Origin: Tyzzerella sp. An114
GTDB taxonomy: Bacteria > Bacillota > Clostridia > Lachnospirales > Anaerotignaceae
Direction of reading: 5' to 3'
Assembly: GCF_002161055.1 (NCBI RefSeq)
Contig: NZ_NFLT01000004.1
Coordinates: 1 to 64,000, forward strand
Length of the DNA: 64,000 bases
The notes beneath the pieces were generated by a model that did not search any database, had not been told where the DNA came from, and was given only the letters and a program-made list of their open reading frames with translations. Shown here in pieces: positions 45,697-54,705 of the stretch; within the stretch, counting starts at the first letter, position 1, and the number at the start of each line of letters is the position of its first letter. The position numbers were made by a program, and so were the translations under genes.

Positions 45697-46155
45697 TTAT
45701 TTATAATATTTATTTTGCAAAATCATAAATGAAGCAGTAGCAGTGCCAGCAACAACATTTCTTTTTGGTATTTTTATTTCACCTATAAGGTTTACTATAT
45801 TTTTTCCAAGAGAAACAATTCTTCCTGTAACTTCTATATTATCATCAAGCCATATAGGTTTTAAATAATTTGTTGTTAAAGTTATTGTTGTAACAAATCT
45901 ATTTTCAGAAAAATAATGAGTCAAATAACCAAAAGTAGTATCAAAAATTGCTGTTGTTATTCCTCCATGAAGGGCATTTTGAGGATTTAACATCCATTCA
46001 TCAACATGAAACTTAAGTGTAAGTTCTTTTGTTTCTATATTACAATTACCAAAGGCAGGTTTAAGCATAGATATAAATTTCTGTTGGCTATTTATGGAAT
46101 TAACAAAGTTTTTTATGTTATCTTCCATGTTTTCTTGAGTATACTGTATATTCAT
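45697..46155 (-). CDS. PaaI-family thioesterase (hotdog fold)
   Basis: 152 aa. The HGGITTAIFDTTFGYL segment and the surrounding fold match the PaaI/YigI acyl-CoA thioesterase group; the catalytic acidic residue is Asp in AIFDTTFGY. It hydrolyses aryl- or acyl-CoA in the cytoplasm. It is on the lagging strand relative to its neighbours, divergent from the carboxypeptidase gene. Substrate unknown. Confidence 0.88.
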   Translation of the reverse strand: MNIQYTQENMEDNIKNFVNSINSQQKFISMLKPAFGNCNIETKELTLKFHVDEWMLNPQNALHGGITTAIFDTTFGYLTHYFSENRFVTTITLTTNYLKPIWLDDNIEVTGRIVSLGKNIVNLIGEIKIPKRNVVAGTATASFMILQNKYYK

Positions 46156-46280
46156 TGTAATTTAAACACTCCTTAAGAAAATATTTGAACTTTTGTAATA
46201 ATTTTATTATAGTATAATATGGTCAATTTATATTATATTTAAAGGGTATATTAATTGCAAATAAAAGAGGGGAATTTTGA

Positions 46281-47216
46281 ATGTTAAAGAGAATTAAAAT
46301 GGTTATTGTGGGGACAATGGCAACAGCCATGTTATGTACAAATGTTTATGGATACAGCAATGATTTTTCACATAGAAGCAATGTAAGTTTTATAGAGATA
46401 ATTGGAAATATTCTTGGTATAGGTCAAACAGTTGAAACAAAAGACGCTGACCATGATTTTTCAATGTATGATGACATATATTATTATGAGCCTGAAAATT
46501 TAAGTAGATATACAAAGTTTTCATCAAAAAATCCTGATATTGCACCAGAAGATGTTATATGGCTTGTAAATGCAAATCTTGATAGAGATTTTTATACAAA
46601 ATCAGAAAAAATAAAAGATACAGAGACAATGCCACTTCTTGTAAATAAGTATAATTATCTTCCAAGTAATTATGTTCCAGAAAATCTTGTTTATATAGAA
46701 GATGACAAACAAGCAACTGCCGAGACAGCAGAAGCCTTTAAAGAGATGAAAGAAAATGCAGAGGCTGAAGGAATTGAAATAAATGTTGTTTCAGCTTATA
46801 GGTCAATAGATTATCAGAAAGATTTGTATAAAAGTTATTTAAAAACAGACAGTAAAAAAGTTGTTGATACATACAGTGCTAGAGCCGGTTATAGTGAGCA
46901 TCATACAGGTAGAGCTTTAGACCTTGCTTCTGATGATTGGGATATGGATAATTTTGGTGATACAGAGGCTGGAGAATGGGTAAGAAAAAATGCTTGGAAA
47001 TATGGCTTTATAGTTAGATATACAGAAGAAAATAAAAATATTACAGGTTATAAATCTGAACCATGGCATATAACATATGTAGGAGACGAAGCAGCAGAGA
47101 TAATGCATACTAAAGATATAAAATCTCTTGAAGAATATGTTGAAAAATATGTTAAACATAAACCATTAGACTATAATAATGTAAATACTGAAACTATTGA
47201 AATTGAAAATAATTAA
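46281..47216 (+). CDS. D-alanyl-D-alanine carboxypeptidase, M15B (VanY-type)
   Basis: 311 aa. A signal-peptide-like N terminus (MVIVGTMATAMLCTNVYGYS) then a linker and a VanY-type zinc domain: SAYRSIDYQKDLYKSYL, SARAGYSEHHTGRALDLASD with HTGRALD as the His/Asp zinc-binding motif, and EPWHITYVG with the last His. It trims D-Ala from peptidoglycan stem peptides outside the cell. The C-terminal part is charged. The substrate (DD or LD bond) is inferred from the family. Confidence 0.9.
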   Translation: MLKRIKMVIVGTMATAMLCTNVYGYSNDFSHRSNVSFIEIIGNILGIGQTVETKDADHDFSMYDDIYYYEPENLSRYTKFSSKNPDIAPEDVIWLVNANLDRDFYTKSEKIKDTETMPLLVNKYNYLPSNYVPENLVYIEDDKQATAETAEAFKEMKENAEAEGIEINVVSAYRSIDYQKDLYKSYLKTDSKKVVDTYSARAGYSEHHTGRALDLASDDWDMDNFGDTEAGEWVRKNAWKYGFIVRYTEENKNITGYKSEPWHITYVGDEAAEIMHTKDIKSLEEYVEKYVKHKPLDYNNVNTETIEIENN

Positions 47217-47252
47217 AAAAAAGCACAGAGTAAAAACTCTGTGCTTTTTTAA
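47216..47252. terminator. Bidirectional terminator, vanY-type / alpha-beta hydrolase
   Basis: AAGCACAGAGT pairs with ACTCTGTGCTT, with A- and T-runs on both sides, between convergent genes. Confidence 0.88.
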
Positions 47253-47262
47253 TAAATAATAA

Positions 47263-48216
47263 TTATTTAAAAAATTCTTCTGTTATAGAATTAAATTCTT
47301 CACTGTTTTCATAGTAAGGCAACATGCTTGTATGTTCAAAAACTGCAAACATAACATCAGGGCGAAGTTCTTCCAATATATCAACATTTGAAACACTGTT
47401 ATTTTTGTTTTCTTCTCCCCAAACAACGTATATAGGTATTTTTATACCCTCAAAAGATGTTTTTATATCTGTATTCATAAATTTTGATATAAATGATGCA
47501 TAAGCAAAACGTGAGTCAACACCTTTTCTTCTTGCATTTAAGAAACAGTTATTTTTAAAATCATCAGTAATATTTTCTTTTCCAAAAAATACTTCTGACT
47601 CAAGAATACGGCTTATACTTCTTTTTGATGATTTTATACCGTAAAGTATAGAACCTATATAAGGCATCTCATAAAGTTTTAATGTTTTAGTATCAGATTT
47701 AAGAGCAATATCACTTCCCTCAACTCCAGTAGGACTTACAAGCATAAGTTTTTTAATATTTCCGCTTTCTATTCTATCAGCCATAAGAGCAAAACCACAT
47801 GAAGTTCCAGAAGCTATTACATTACAAGGTTTTTTTATAACATTTTCAATAAATGAATTTAAAAGTAAAGCGTAATTGTAAGCTGTAAATGTGGCACGAG
47901 GTTTTTCGGATTTTCCGAAACCGGGAAGGTCTATTGTATAAACTTTATAACTAAAAGAAAGCTCATCAATGTTATTTTCCCATTCTTTCATTGAAGCACC
48001 AATATAGTTTACACTGTGAATAAGAAGGAGAGGTTCTCCCACACCTTTTATTTTGTAGTGTATATTTCCCATATCAGACTCAAAAAAGAAACCTTCATCA
48101 TCATTATCTTTTCCACGAATTTCAGATATCTTAAAAATACCTCTGTTTATTATAGCTGGTATTATAAGCATACCTCCTGCAAGGGCAGTTTTTGCCAGCA
48201 GATTATTTTTTTTCAT
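47263..48216 (-). CDS. Alpha/beta hydrolase
   Basis: 317 aa. One N-terminal hydrophobic segment (residues 5-25, AKTALAGGMLIIPAIINRGIF) then a cytoplasmic- or outer-facing hydrolase fold: VYTIDLPGFGKSEKP, NVIASGTSCGFALMA (nucleophile region with Ser or Cys where GxSxG is expected; here GTSCGF), and VVWGEENKNNSV plus FEHTSMLPYYEN carrying the general acid/base. It may be an esterase or lipase-like enzyme. The nucleophile Ser is in GTSCG. Function unknown. Confidence 0.78.
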   Translation of the reverse strand: MKKNNLLAKTALAGGMLIIPAIINRGIFKISEIRGKDNDDEGFFFESDMGNIHYKIKGVGEPLLLIHSVNYIGASMKEWENNIDELSFSYKVYTIDLPGFGKSEKPRATFTAYNYALLLNSFIENVIKKPCNVIASGTSCGFALMADRIESGNIKKLMLVSPTGVEGSDIALKSDTKTLKLYEMPYIGSILYGIKSSKRSISRILESEVFFGKENITDDFKNNCFLNARRKGVDSRFAYASFISKFMNTDIKTSFEGIKIPIYVVWGEENKNNSVSNVDILEELRPDVMFAVFEHTSMLPYYENSEEFNSITEEFFK

Positions 48217-48324
48217 ATATTATCACTCCCTTAAGCAGCTATTCAAAAATTTATTATATTTTTAGTATACCATAAATTATTAACCTATAAATAGAAACAT
48301 AAAATAAATTGAGGGTGATTTTTT

Positions 48325-48537
48325 ATGAGAGAATTTATTAATGTTATAGTACAATTATGTATAATAGCTGTTCTCCAAACAGTGGCAGAAGCTTTTTTTG
48401 ATGACCGTAAAAATTATATGAAAAGAATAATATCTGTTTTGTGTGGAGGGGTGTCTCTTTATATTGTACTTTCATATATATATTATTATGTTTATAGAGA
48501 GATAATTCATATTATGAACAGCATGATTTATTGGTGA
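48325..48537 (+). CDS. Small membrane protein (70 aa)
   Basis: 70 aa with two membrane segments (about 5-25 and 38-58) and a short basic loop between them (DDRKNYMKR). The start ATG follows GAGGGTGATT. It has no recognised homology; in shape it resembles the N-terminal part of SpoIIIAF, a guess. It precedes argS by 150 nt, with a small hairpin between. Confidence 0.6.
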   Translation: MREFINVIVQLCIIAVLQTVAEAFFDDRKNYMKRIISVLCGGVSLYIVLSYIYYYVYREIIHIMNSMIYW

Positions 48538-48614
48538 GATATACTGTTGTGATTTCTTATAATGGCTCAAGATTATTGATTTTTAGGTATTTATATGATA
48601 AATTTATATAGATA

Positions 48615-48641
48615 CAAACTCCTTATAGGGAGTTGTTTTTT
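48615..48641 (+). terminator. Short hairpin before argS
   Basis: AACTCC...GGGAGTT with a T-run, after the small membrane protein gene. Confidence 0.6.
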
Positions 48642-48687
48642 GTGTTAAAAGTAATATTATTTACTATTTTTGAAAGGGTTGAAAAAA

Positions 48688-50388
48688 ATGGACTTTAAAA
48701 TGGAAATTGCAAAACTGATTAGTTCTGCGGCGGACATAGATGTAAACGAAGTAATCAGTGCAATAGAAATACCGCCAAACAGTGAAATGGGAGATTATGC
48801 TTATCCATGTTTCAAACTTGCAAAGGTGTTTAGAAAAGCTCCTCCAATGATAGCAAATGAGCTTGTTGAAAAAATTGAGAAAAAAGATTTTATAAAAGAA
48901 ATTAAAGTTGTTGGTGCATATATAAATTTCTTTACAGAAAAAAGCGTATATATTAAAGAAGTTCTTGGTGCGGTTTTTGAAAACAATGAGAACTATGGAA
49001 AGAGCACAGAGGGAAATGGAAAAACAATAGTAATTGACTATTCATCACCAAATATTGCAAAACCTTTCCACGTAGGTCACTTACGTTCAACAGTTATAGG
49101 AAATGCTATATATAAAATATATGAATGTCTCGGATACAACTGTGAAGGGGTAAACCACCTTGGAGACTGGGGAACACAGTTTGGAAAGCTCATTGTAGCC
49201 TACAAAAAATGGGGCTCAAAGGAGGCTGTTGAGAAAGACGGTATACAGGAGCTTATGAGAATTTATGTAAAATTCCATGATGAGGCAGAAAAAGAGCCAG
49301 CTCTTGATGATGAAGCAAGACTTTGGTTTGTAAAAATGCAGGACGGAGACGAAGAAGCTCTTACACTTTGGAAATGGTTCTATGATATAAGTATAAAAGA
49401 ATTTGAAAGAGTATATGATATGCTCGGAGTAAAATTTGATGCTTATACAGGTGAAAGTTTCTATAATGATAAAATGGACGCAGTTGTTCAGGAGCTTAAA
49501 GATAAAAAACTCCTTACAGAAAGTGAAGGAGCTATGATAGTTGACCTTGAAGACGAAAAAATGCCTCCATGTCTTATAATAAGAAAAGACGGTGGCACAC
49601 TTTACGCTACAAGAGATATAACAGCAGCCCTTTACAGAAAGAAAACATACAACTTTGATAAATGTGTATATCTCACAGCTCTTGACCAGAACTTACACTT
49701 TGCACAGTGGTTTAAAGTTATAGAAAAAATGGGATATGATTGGAGTAAAGACCTTGTTCATGTTCCTTTTGGTCTTGTAAGCCTTGACACAGGAAAACTT
49801 TCAACACGTCATGGAAATGTTGTTCTTATGGAAGAACTTTTAAATCAGGCTGTAAATGAGACAACAAAAATTATAGAGGAGAAAAATCCAGACCTTCCAA
49901 ATAAAGAGGAAGTTGCAAAACAGGTTGGTATAGGAGCAGTTATATTTAATGACCTTTATAACAACAGAATAAAAGACGTTGTTTTCTCATGGAGTAGAAT
50001 GCTTAACTTTGACGGTGAGACAGGACCTTATGTTCAGTATACTCATGCAAGAGCTTGCAGTCTTATAAAGAAAGTATGTGAAAATGGAGAGATTGACAAA
50101 AATATAGATTTCTCACTTTTAAGTGATGATGCTTCTGTTGAGGTATGTAAACTTATAGAAATGTATCCAGCAAAAATAAAAGACGCAGCAGCTAAATTTG
50201 AACCTTCAATAGTTACAAGACATCTTGTAGATATTGCTCAGGCATTTAATAAATTCTATCATGATAATCCTATTATGAATAGTGAAGATGAAGTTAAGAA
50301 AGCAAGAATTGCTCTTGTTTATGCTGTAAAAACTGTAATTGCTTCAGGACTTAAACTTTTAGGAATAAACGCACCAGAACAGATGTAA
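48688..50388 (+). CDS. argS: Arginyl-tRNA synthetase
   Basis: About 566 aa from ATG 48688 (AAAGGG upstream; earlier in-frame codons lack a better site). Class I motifs: HIGH variant in SPNIAKPFHVGHLRS, KMSKS-like loop LSTRHGN, and the anticodon-binding DALR domain ending NAPEQM. It charges tRNA-Arg, such as the CCU species at 7410. Sits alone, without a T-box leader. Confidence 0.97.
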   Translation: MDFKMEIAKLISSAADIDVNEVISAIEIPPNSEMGDYAYPCFKLAKVFRKAPPMIANELVEKIEKKDFIKEIKVVGAYINFFTEKSVYIKEVLGAVFENNENYGKSTEGNGKTIVIDYSSPNIAKPFHVGHLRSTVIGNAIYKIYECLGYNCEGVNHLGDWGTQFGKLIVAYKKWGSKEAVEKDGIQELMRIYVKFHDEAEKEPALDDEARLWFVKMQDGDEEALTLWKWFYDISIKEFERVYDMLGVKFDAYTGESFYNDKMDAVVQELKDKKLLTESEGAMIVDLEDEKMPPCLIIRKDGGTLYATRDITAALYRKKTYNFDKCVYLTALDQNLHFAQWFKVIEKMGYDWSKDLVHVPFGLVSLDTGKLSTRHGNVVLMEELLNQAVNETTKIIEEKNPDLPNKEEVAKQVGIGAVIFNDLYNNRIKDVVFSWSRMLNFDGETGPYVQYTHARACSLIKKVCENGEIDKNIDFSLLSDDASVEVCKLIEMYPAKIKDAAAKFEPSIVTRHLVDIAQAFNKFYHDNPIMNSEDEVKKARIALVYAVKTVIASGLKLLGINAPEQM

Positions 50389-50421
50389 AATAATATATAT
50401 TTATACACTGAGGTGAATTAA

Positions 50422-51318
50422 ATGAAAAAACTTAAACTTATATATAATCCTTTTTCAGGAGATAAAAGTTTTAAATATAATCTTGATGCTTGTATAAAGA
50501 TGTTTCAAGAGGGAGGATATGATGTTCATATATTCCGCTCTATAAATACAGGTGATATTGAAAAACATATATCTGAAATGGACAAGGATTATGATGTTGT
50601 TGTTGCATCAGGTGGAGATGGAACAGTAAATATTGTATTAAATGCAATGATGAAAAACGGTATAAAATCCGCTCTTGGAATAATACCTTCAGGAACAGCC
50701 AATGACTTTGCAACATACTTAAATCTTACATCAAACAATGTTGAGGAGTGTTGCAAGATAATAGCTGAGACAGAGCCTAGAGATACAGATGTAGGACTTG
50801 CCAATGACACATATTTTATAAATGTTTGTGGTGGTGGAATATTTATGAATGTTTCACAGACAATAGACACAAATTTAAAAAATGCTCTTGGAACAATAGC
50901 TTATTATCTTAAAGGAATGGAACAGCTTGCAAACTTTTCTCCAATACCTTTTAGAGTAACAAACTCAAAGGAGACAATAGAGGAAAATTTATATTTCTTC
51001 CTTGTGTTAAACAGTGCAGGAGCTGGAAGTTTTGGAAGACTTGCACCGGATGCCTCAATAAGCGATGGAGTTTTTGATTTTATAGGTGTAAAGGCAAAGC
51101 CTGTTCATGAATTAGCTTTACTTTTCGTAAAAATATTAAGGGGCGAACACATAAATGATAGCGGTATTGTGTATTTTAAAGATAGCTATATGAAAATAGA
51201 ATGTCTCAAAGATGATATAAAAGACAGTGAAACAGATGTTGATGGTGAGACTGGACCGGGATTTCCTGTTACAATAAAAACAATACCAAAAGCAATAAAA
51301 GTTTTCGGAAAATTTTAA
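50422..51318 (+). CDS. Diacylglycerol/lipid kinase family protein
   Basis: 298 aa. Kinase catalytic domain: KLIYNPFSGDKSF (nucleotide loop), VVASGGDGTVNIVLNAMM and GIIPSGTANDFATYL (GGDGT and GTAND are the hallmark), FINVCGGGIFM and the C-terminal beta-rich domain (TDVDGETGPGFPV). It phosphorylates diacylglycerol or related lipids at the membrane, as DgkB/YegS do. ATG start after GAGGTGAATTAA. Confidence 0.93.
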   Translation: MKKLKLIYNPFSGDKSFKYNLDACIKMFQEGGYDVHIFRSINTGDIEKHISEMDKDYDVVVASGGDGTVNIVLNAMMKNGIKSALGIIPSGTANDFATYLNLTSNNVEECCKIIAETEPRDTDVGLANDTYFINVCGGGIFMNVSQTIDTNLKNALGTIAYYLKGMEQLANFSPIPFRVTNSKETIEENLYFFLVLNSAGAGSFGRLAPDASISDGVFDFIGVKAKPVHELALLFVKILRGEHINDSGIVYFKDSYMKIECLKDDIKDSETDVDGETGPGFPVTIKTIPKAIKVFGKF

Positions 51319-51319
51319 A

Positions 51320-51335
51320 TGTTTCACGTGAAACA
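51320..51335. promoter_or_regulatory. parS: parS site 1
   Basis: Perfect 16-bp TGTTTCACGTGAAACA, the canonical ParB-binding sequence, directly after the lipid kinase stop. Confidence 0.96.
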
Positions 51336-51499
51336 TATTTTAAGGGGGTACAGAAATAAATTCTGTACCCTTTATGTTTTTACATTCTACTACAAAAACA
51401 TTTAAAATATATTGAAATATGATAAAATATTCATATTTGCCACTGTTCATATAAAAATATATAAAAAATTTGTTGTAAAATTTCCATAAAAAAATAAAT

Positions 51500-51515
51500 T
51501 GTTTCACGTGAAACA
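51500..51515. promoter_or_regulatory. parS: parS site 2
   Basis: Second perfect TGTTTCACGTGAAACA, 180 bp from the first and 65 bp before the parA start, next to a TATTAT -10 candidate (51542-51547), so ParB may also repress this promoter. Confidence 0.96.
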
Positions 51516-51580
51516 TACTTTTTTTACCTGTGATTTTGTGATATTATTTTATTTGAAAAAAATATAAAAGGAGAATTGAT

Positions 51581-52354
51581 ATGGGACGAGTGAGAATAAT
51601 TGCCGTTGCCAACCAAAAAGGTGGAGTAGGCAAAACCACAACATCAATAAACCTTTCTGCTTGTCTTGCTGAAGCAGGTAAAAAAGTCCTAGTAATAGAC
51701 GCCGACCCTCAAGGAAATACAACAAGTGGTCTTGGACTTGATAAAAATGACATTGAATATACAATATATAATGTTATGCTTGGAGAAAAGACTGTTTTGG
51801 AAGTTTCACAAAAGACCTGCGTTGAAGGTCTTGATATAGTGCCTTCAAATATAAGTCTTACAGGTGCCGAGATAGAGCTTATAGGTAAAGATAGCAGAGA
51901 GTATATACTTAAAGAGGGTATAGAGGATATTAAAGAAAAATATGATTTTATAATTATTGATTGTCCTCCATCTTTAAATATAATAACAATAAATGCCCTT
52001 TCTGCGGCAGACACAGTTCTTGTACCTATACAGTGTGAATATTTTGCTCTTGAAGGACTTGAACAGCTTTTACATACAATAGGTCTTGTTAGAGATAGAA
52101 TAAATCCACATCTTGATATTGAAGGAATAGTCTTTACAATGTTTGACGCAAGAACAAATTTATCTTTGCAAGTTGTCGAGGAAGTAAAGAGAAGTCTTGG
52201 ACAAAATGTTTATAGAACAATAATACCCAGAAATGTTCGCCTTGGAGAAGCTCCAAGTCATGGACTTCCAATAACACTTTATGATGGAAAATCAAAGGGT
52301 GCTGAAAGTTATAGACTTCTTGCTGAGGAAGTAATAGAAAAGGAGTGGAGTTAA
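51581..52354 (+). CDS. parA: Chromosome partition ATPase ParA (Soj)
   Basis: 257 aa. Deviant Walker A AVANQKGGVGKTTTSINL, Walker A' and B regions VLVIDADPQGNTTSGLG and FIIIDCPPSLNIITINAL. It binds the nucleoid dimerised by ATP and moves ParB-parS complexes; in Bacillus it also tunes DnaA. Start ATG after GGAGAATTGAT, 65 bp after parS site 2. Confidence 0.97.
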   Translation: MGRVRIIAVANQKGGVGKTTTSINLSACLAEAGKKVLVIDADPQGNTTSGLGLDKNDIEYTIYNVMLGEKTVLEVSQKTCVEGLDIVPSNISLTGAEIELIGKDSREYILKEGIEDIKEKYDFIIIDCPPSLNIITINALSAADTVLVPIQCEYFALEGLEQLLHTIGLVRDRINPHLDIEGIVFTMFDARTNLSLQVVEEVKRSLGQNVYRTIIPRNVRLGEAPSHGLPITLYDGKSKGAESYRLLAEEVIEKEWS

Positions 52355-53251
52355 TTGGGAGCACCTAAAAAAGGACTTGGTTCAAGGGGCTTAGGATTAG
52401 AAGCTCTTTTGAACAGTAAAATGAGTGAGCTTAACGATAAAACTCCAGAAACAGGAGTTTTTGAGGTTGATATTGAAAAAATAGAACCTAATAAAAATCA
52501 GCCAAGAAAACGTTTTGAGGAAAATGCTCTTGAGGAGTTGGCTGAGTCAATAAAAGAGCATGGAGTTTTACAACCTATAATATTAAAGAAAACAGAAAAT
52601 GGCTATGAGATAATAGCTGGAGAAAGAAGATGGAGAGCTTCAAAAATTGCAGGTATTAAAAAAATACCAGCAATAGTTAAGAATATAACTGACCTTAAAG
52701 CTTTTGAGACTGCTTTAGTTGAAAATCTTCAGAGAGAAGGTTTAAACCCTATGGAGGAAGCTAGAAGTTATAAAAGACTTATAGATGAGTTTTCTTTAAG
52801 TCAGGAGGAAGCAGCAAAAAAAGTTGGTAAAAGCCGTTCTGTTGTTGCAAATGCCCTTCGTCTCTTAAATCTTGATGAAAGAGTTCAAAGTTTTGTTGTT
52901 GAGAATAAACTTACAAATGGTCATGCAAGAACTCTTTTAGGAATTTCTGATAATAATAAGCAGTTTGAAATTGCAGAAAAAATTATTGATGAGGAATTAA
53001 GTGTAAGAGAAACTGAAATTTTAGTAAAAAAAATCTCTCAAGGTATAATTATTAAAAAGATTAGTGAACAGGAAGAAAATAAAAAATTCAATACTGATAA
53101 CTATAAGTACATAGAAAATGACCTTAAGAGTATTTTGGGAACAAAAGTTAAACTTACGAATAAAAAGAATAAAGGTAAAATTGAAATAGAATACTATTCC
53201 GATGAGGATTTAGATAGACTTATTGGACTTATTAAAGGTATTCAGTTGTAA
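52355..53251 (+). CDS. parB: Chromosome partition protein ParB (Spo0J)
   Basis: 298 aa. CTPase/clamp domain (KIEPNKNQPRKRFEENALEE, GVLQPIILKK, AGERRWRASKIAG, ENLQREGLNPMEEA), HTH (FSLSQEEAAKKVGKSRSVVA) and a C-terminal dimerisation domain. Binds the two parS sites and spreads. Start TTG 52355 overlaps the parA stop; the ribosome site AAAGGAG lies in parA. Confidence 0.97.
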   Translation: MGAPKKGLGSRGLGLEALLNSKMSELNDKTPETGVFEVDIEKIEPNKNQPRKRFEENALEELAESIKEHGVLQPIILKKTENGYEIIAGERRWRASKIAGIKKIPAIVKNITDLKAFETALVENLQREGLNPMEEARSYKRLIDEFSLSQEEAAKKVGKSRSVVANALRLLNLDERVQSFVVENKLTNGHARTLLGISDNNKQFEIAEKIIDEELSVRETEILVKKISQGIIIKKISEQEENKKFNTDNYKYIENDLKSILGTKVKLTNKKNKGKIEIEYYSDEDLDRLIGLIKGIQL

Positions 53252-53271
53252 ATAAATGAGGTGTTTATAAA

Positions 53272-54129
53272 ATGCAGATGTTTTTTGAAGCAGTCAATAA
53301 TAATGTGGCATATATAATGCTTGGTATGTCTGCTGTGATTGTTATAATTTTTATTTTCTGTATATCTCTTTCAGTAAAACTTTCAAGACTTAAAAAGAGA
53401 TATGAAAAATTCACTGGTGGTGGAGAAAATCACCCTGAAAATCTTGAAACTATGATTACTACTTACAGTGAAGATGTAAAAAATATAGGCGAAACTTATG
53501 GAAGATTACTTTCAATGGTTCAGGAACTTGATGAAGAAATGAAACATTGTACACAGAAAGTAGGCGTTGTGAGATATAATCCTTTTGAAGAAATGGGAGG
53601 AAATCTTTGTTATGCAGTTGCTTTTCTCGATTCACAGGATAATGGAGTTGTATTAAACGGAATTCATGGAAGAAATGGTTCTTTTACATATGCAAAACCT
53701 GTTGAGAGAGGTGTAAGCCCTTATGTTTTAACAGATGAAGAACTTCAAGCTCTTGAAAAAGCAAAAGAAAATGCTTATAAACCTAATGATTTAAAAAAAA
53801 TAATGAAAGTTATAAAACCATCTAAAACTTACAGAGCATCAGAAAAAATAAGATATAACAAAAGTGAAACTGTTGAAAATAAAGTTGAGTATAGAGAAGA
53901 AATGCCAAAGCCTAGAGGAGGCTTTGACATAGATGAAATCGCCGAATCAATATTTGGTTCAAAAGAAAAAAATATTGCTCCGGTAGAAGGGGAAAAAGAA
54001 AATGAAATTTCCCATAATTCAGAAATGCCGGACAAATCCAAACCACAGAAAAAATCATTAGATATAGATGAATTTAATGATTTCAGTGCCTTTGATGCTT
54101 TTAAAGATGACATTGATAAATCAAAATAA
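53272..54129 (+). CDS. DUF4446-family membrane protein
   Basis: 285 aa. One N-terminal membrane segment (about 14-35) then a conserved DUF4446 domain (MVQELDEEMKHCTQKVGVVR, YNPFEEMGGNLCYAVAFLDS, VLNGIHGRNGSFTYAKPV). The last 110 residues are a charged, low-complexity tail with Ile-Asp repeats. The family is often next to parAB; function unknown. Confidence 0.9.
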   Translation: MQMFFEAVNNNVAYIMLGMSAVIVIIFIFCISLSVKLSRLKKRYEKFTGGGENHPENLETMITTYSEDVKNIGETYGRLLSMVQELDEEMKHCTQKVGVVRYNPFEEMGGNLCYAVAFLDSQDNGVVLNGIHGRNGSFTYAKPVERGVSPYVLTDEELQALEKAKENAYKPNDLKKIMKVIKPSKTYRASEKIRYNKSETVENKVEYREEMPKPRGGFDIDEIAESIFGSKEKNIAPVEGEKENEISHNSEMPDKSKPQKKSLDIDEFNDFSAFDAFKDDIDKSK

Positions 54130-54143
54130 ATAATAATGGTTTT

Positions 54144-54180
54144 AAAAAATACTGCACAAATTTTTGTTGCAGTATTTTTT
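54144..54180 (+). terminator. Terminator after parB-DUF4446
   Basis: AATACTGCA...TGCAGTATT with A- and T-runs. A second GC-rich hairpin (GCCCGG...CCGGGC) follows at about 54184-54212. Confidence 0.8.
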
Positions 54181-54439
54181 TATTGCCCGGAAATCGGGGG
54201 AGAAAACCGGGCAGAAATAAAGGGGGTATATCGCTGGTACTTATACTGAATTTTTTATCTCAGTACTGGTACAATAATAATTATTGCCATATATAATATA
54301 AATATACATATATTAAAAATTTTTGTTCTGAAATATAAATTATTTTTTACTTGCAATATTTTTTTTATGTGATATAATAACTCTAAAAGTCGGATATTAT
54401 CCATATCCATATTATAATATTTTTTAAAATGGCGTTAAT

Positions 54440-54651
54440 GAAAGCTAAGTTTCGTAATTCACCCTAAAGAGAGCCGGTGGTTGGTGTGAACCGGAGGGAA
54501 AAAGGAATGTTCCACTTTCACAGCAGCCGGTGATTTAAGCCGGAAGGGTAAGCCCTTTATAGCTTTAAGAGAGGTTCTTTTTTAAAAGAGCAATTTGGGT
54601 GGCAACACGGGAAATATCATCTCGTCCCTTTTTTAGGGACGGGATTTTTTT
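54440..54651 (+). promoter_or_regulatory. T-box riboswitch for serS
   Basis: Stem I (54440-54519) closes with GAAAG/CTTTC; the specifier loop holds UCC (Ser codon, 54511-54513) followed by A. The T-box GGGTGGCAACACGG contains UGGC (54600-54603) which pairs with a GCCA tRNA end, fitting tRNA-Ser with discriminator G. A strong terminator stem (CGTCCCT/AGGGACG) with a T-run follows. Confidence 0.93.
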
Positions 54652-54705
54652 ATTTTAAAAATTTATTTATAATAAAATTGATATTTATTTTAGGAGGCAA
54701 TAAAA

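Noticed and set aside
47263-48216. Haloperoxidase or carboxylesterase name for the alpha/beta hydrolase
   Set aside because: The nucleophile elbow (GTSCGF) and acid/base fit many subfamilies; no specific substrate can be assigned.
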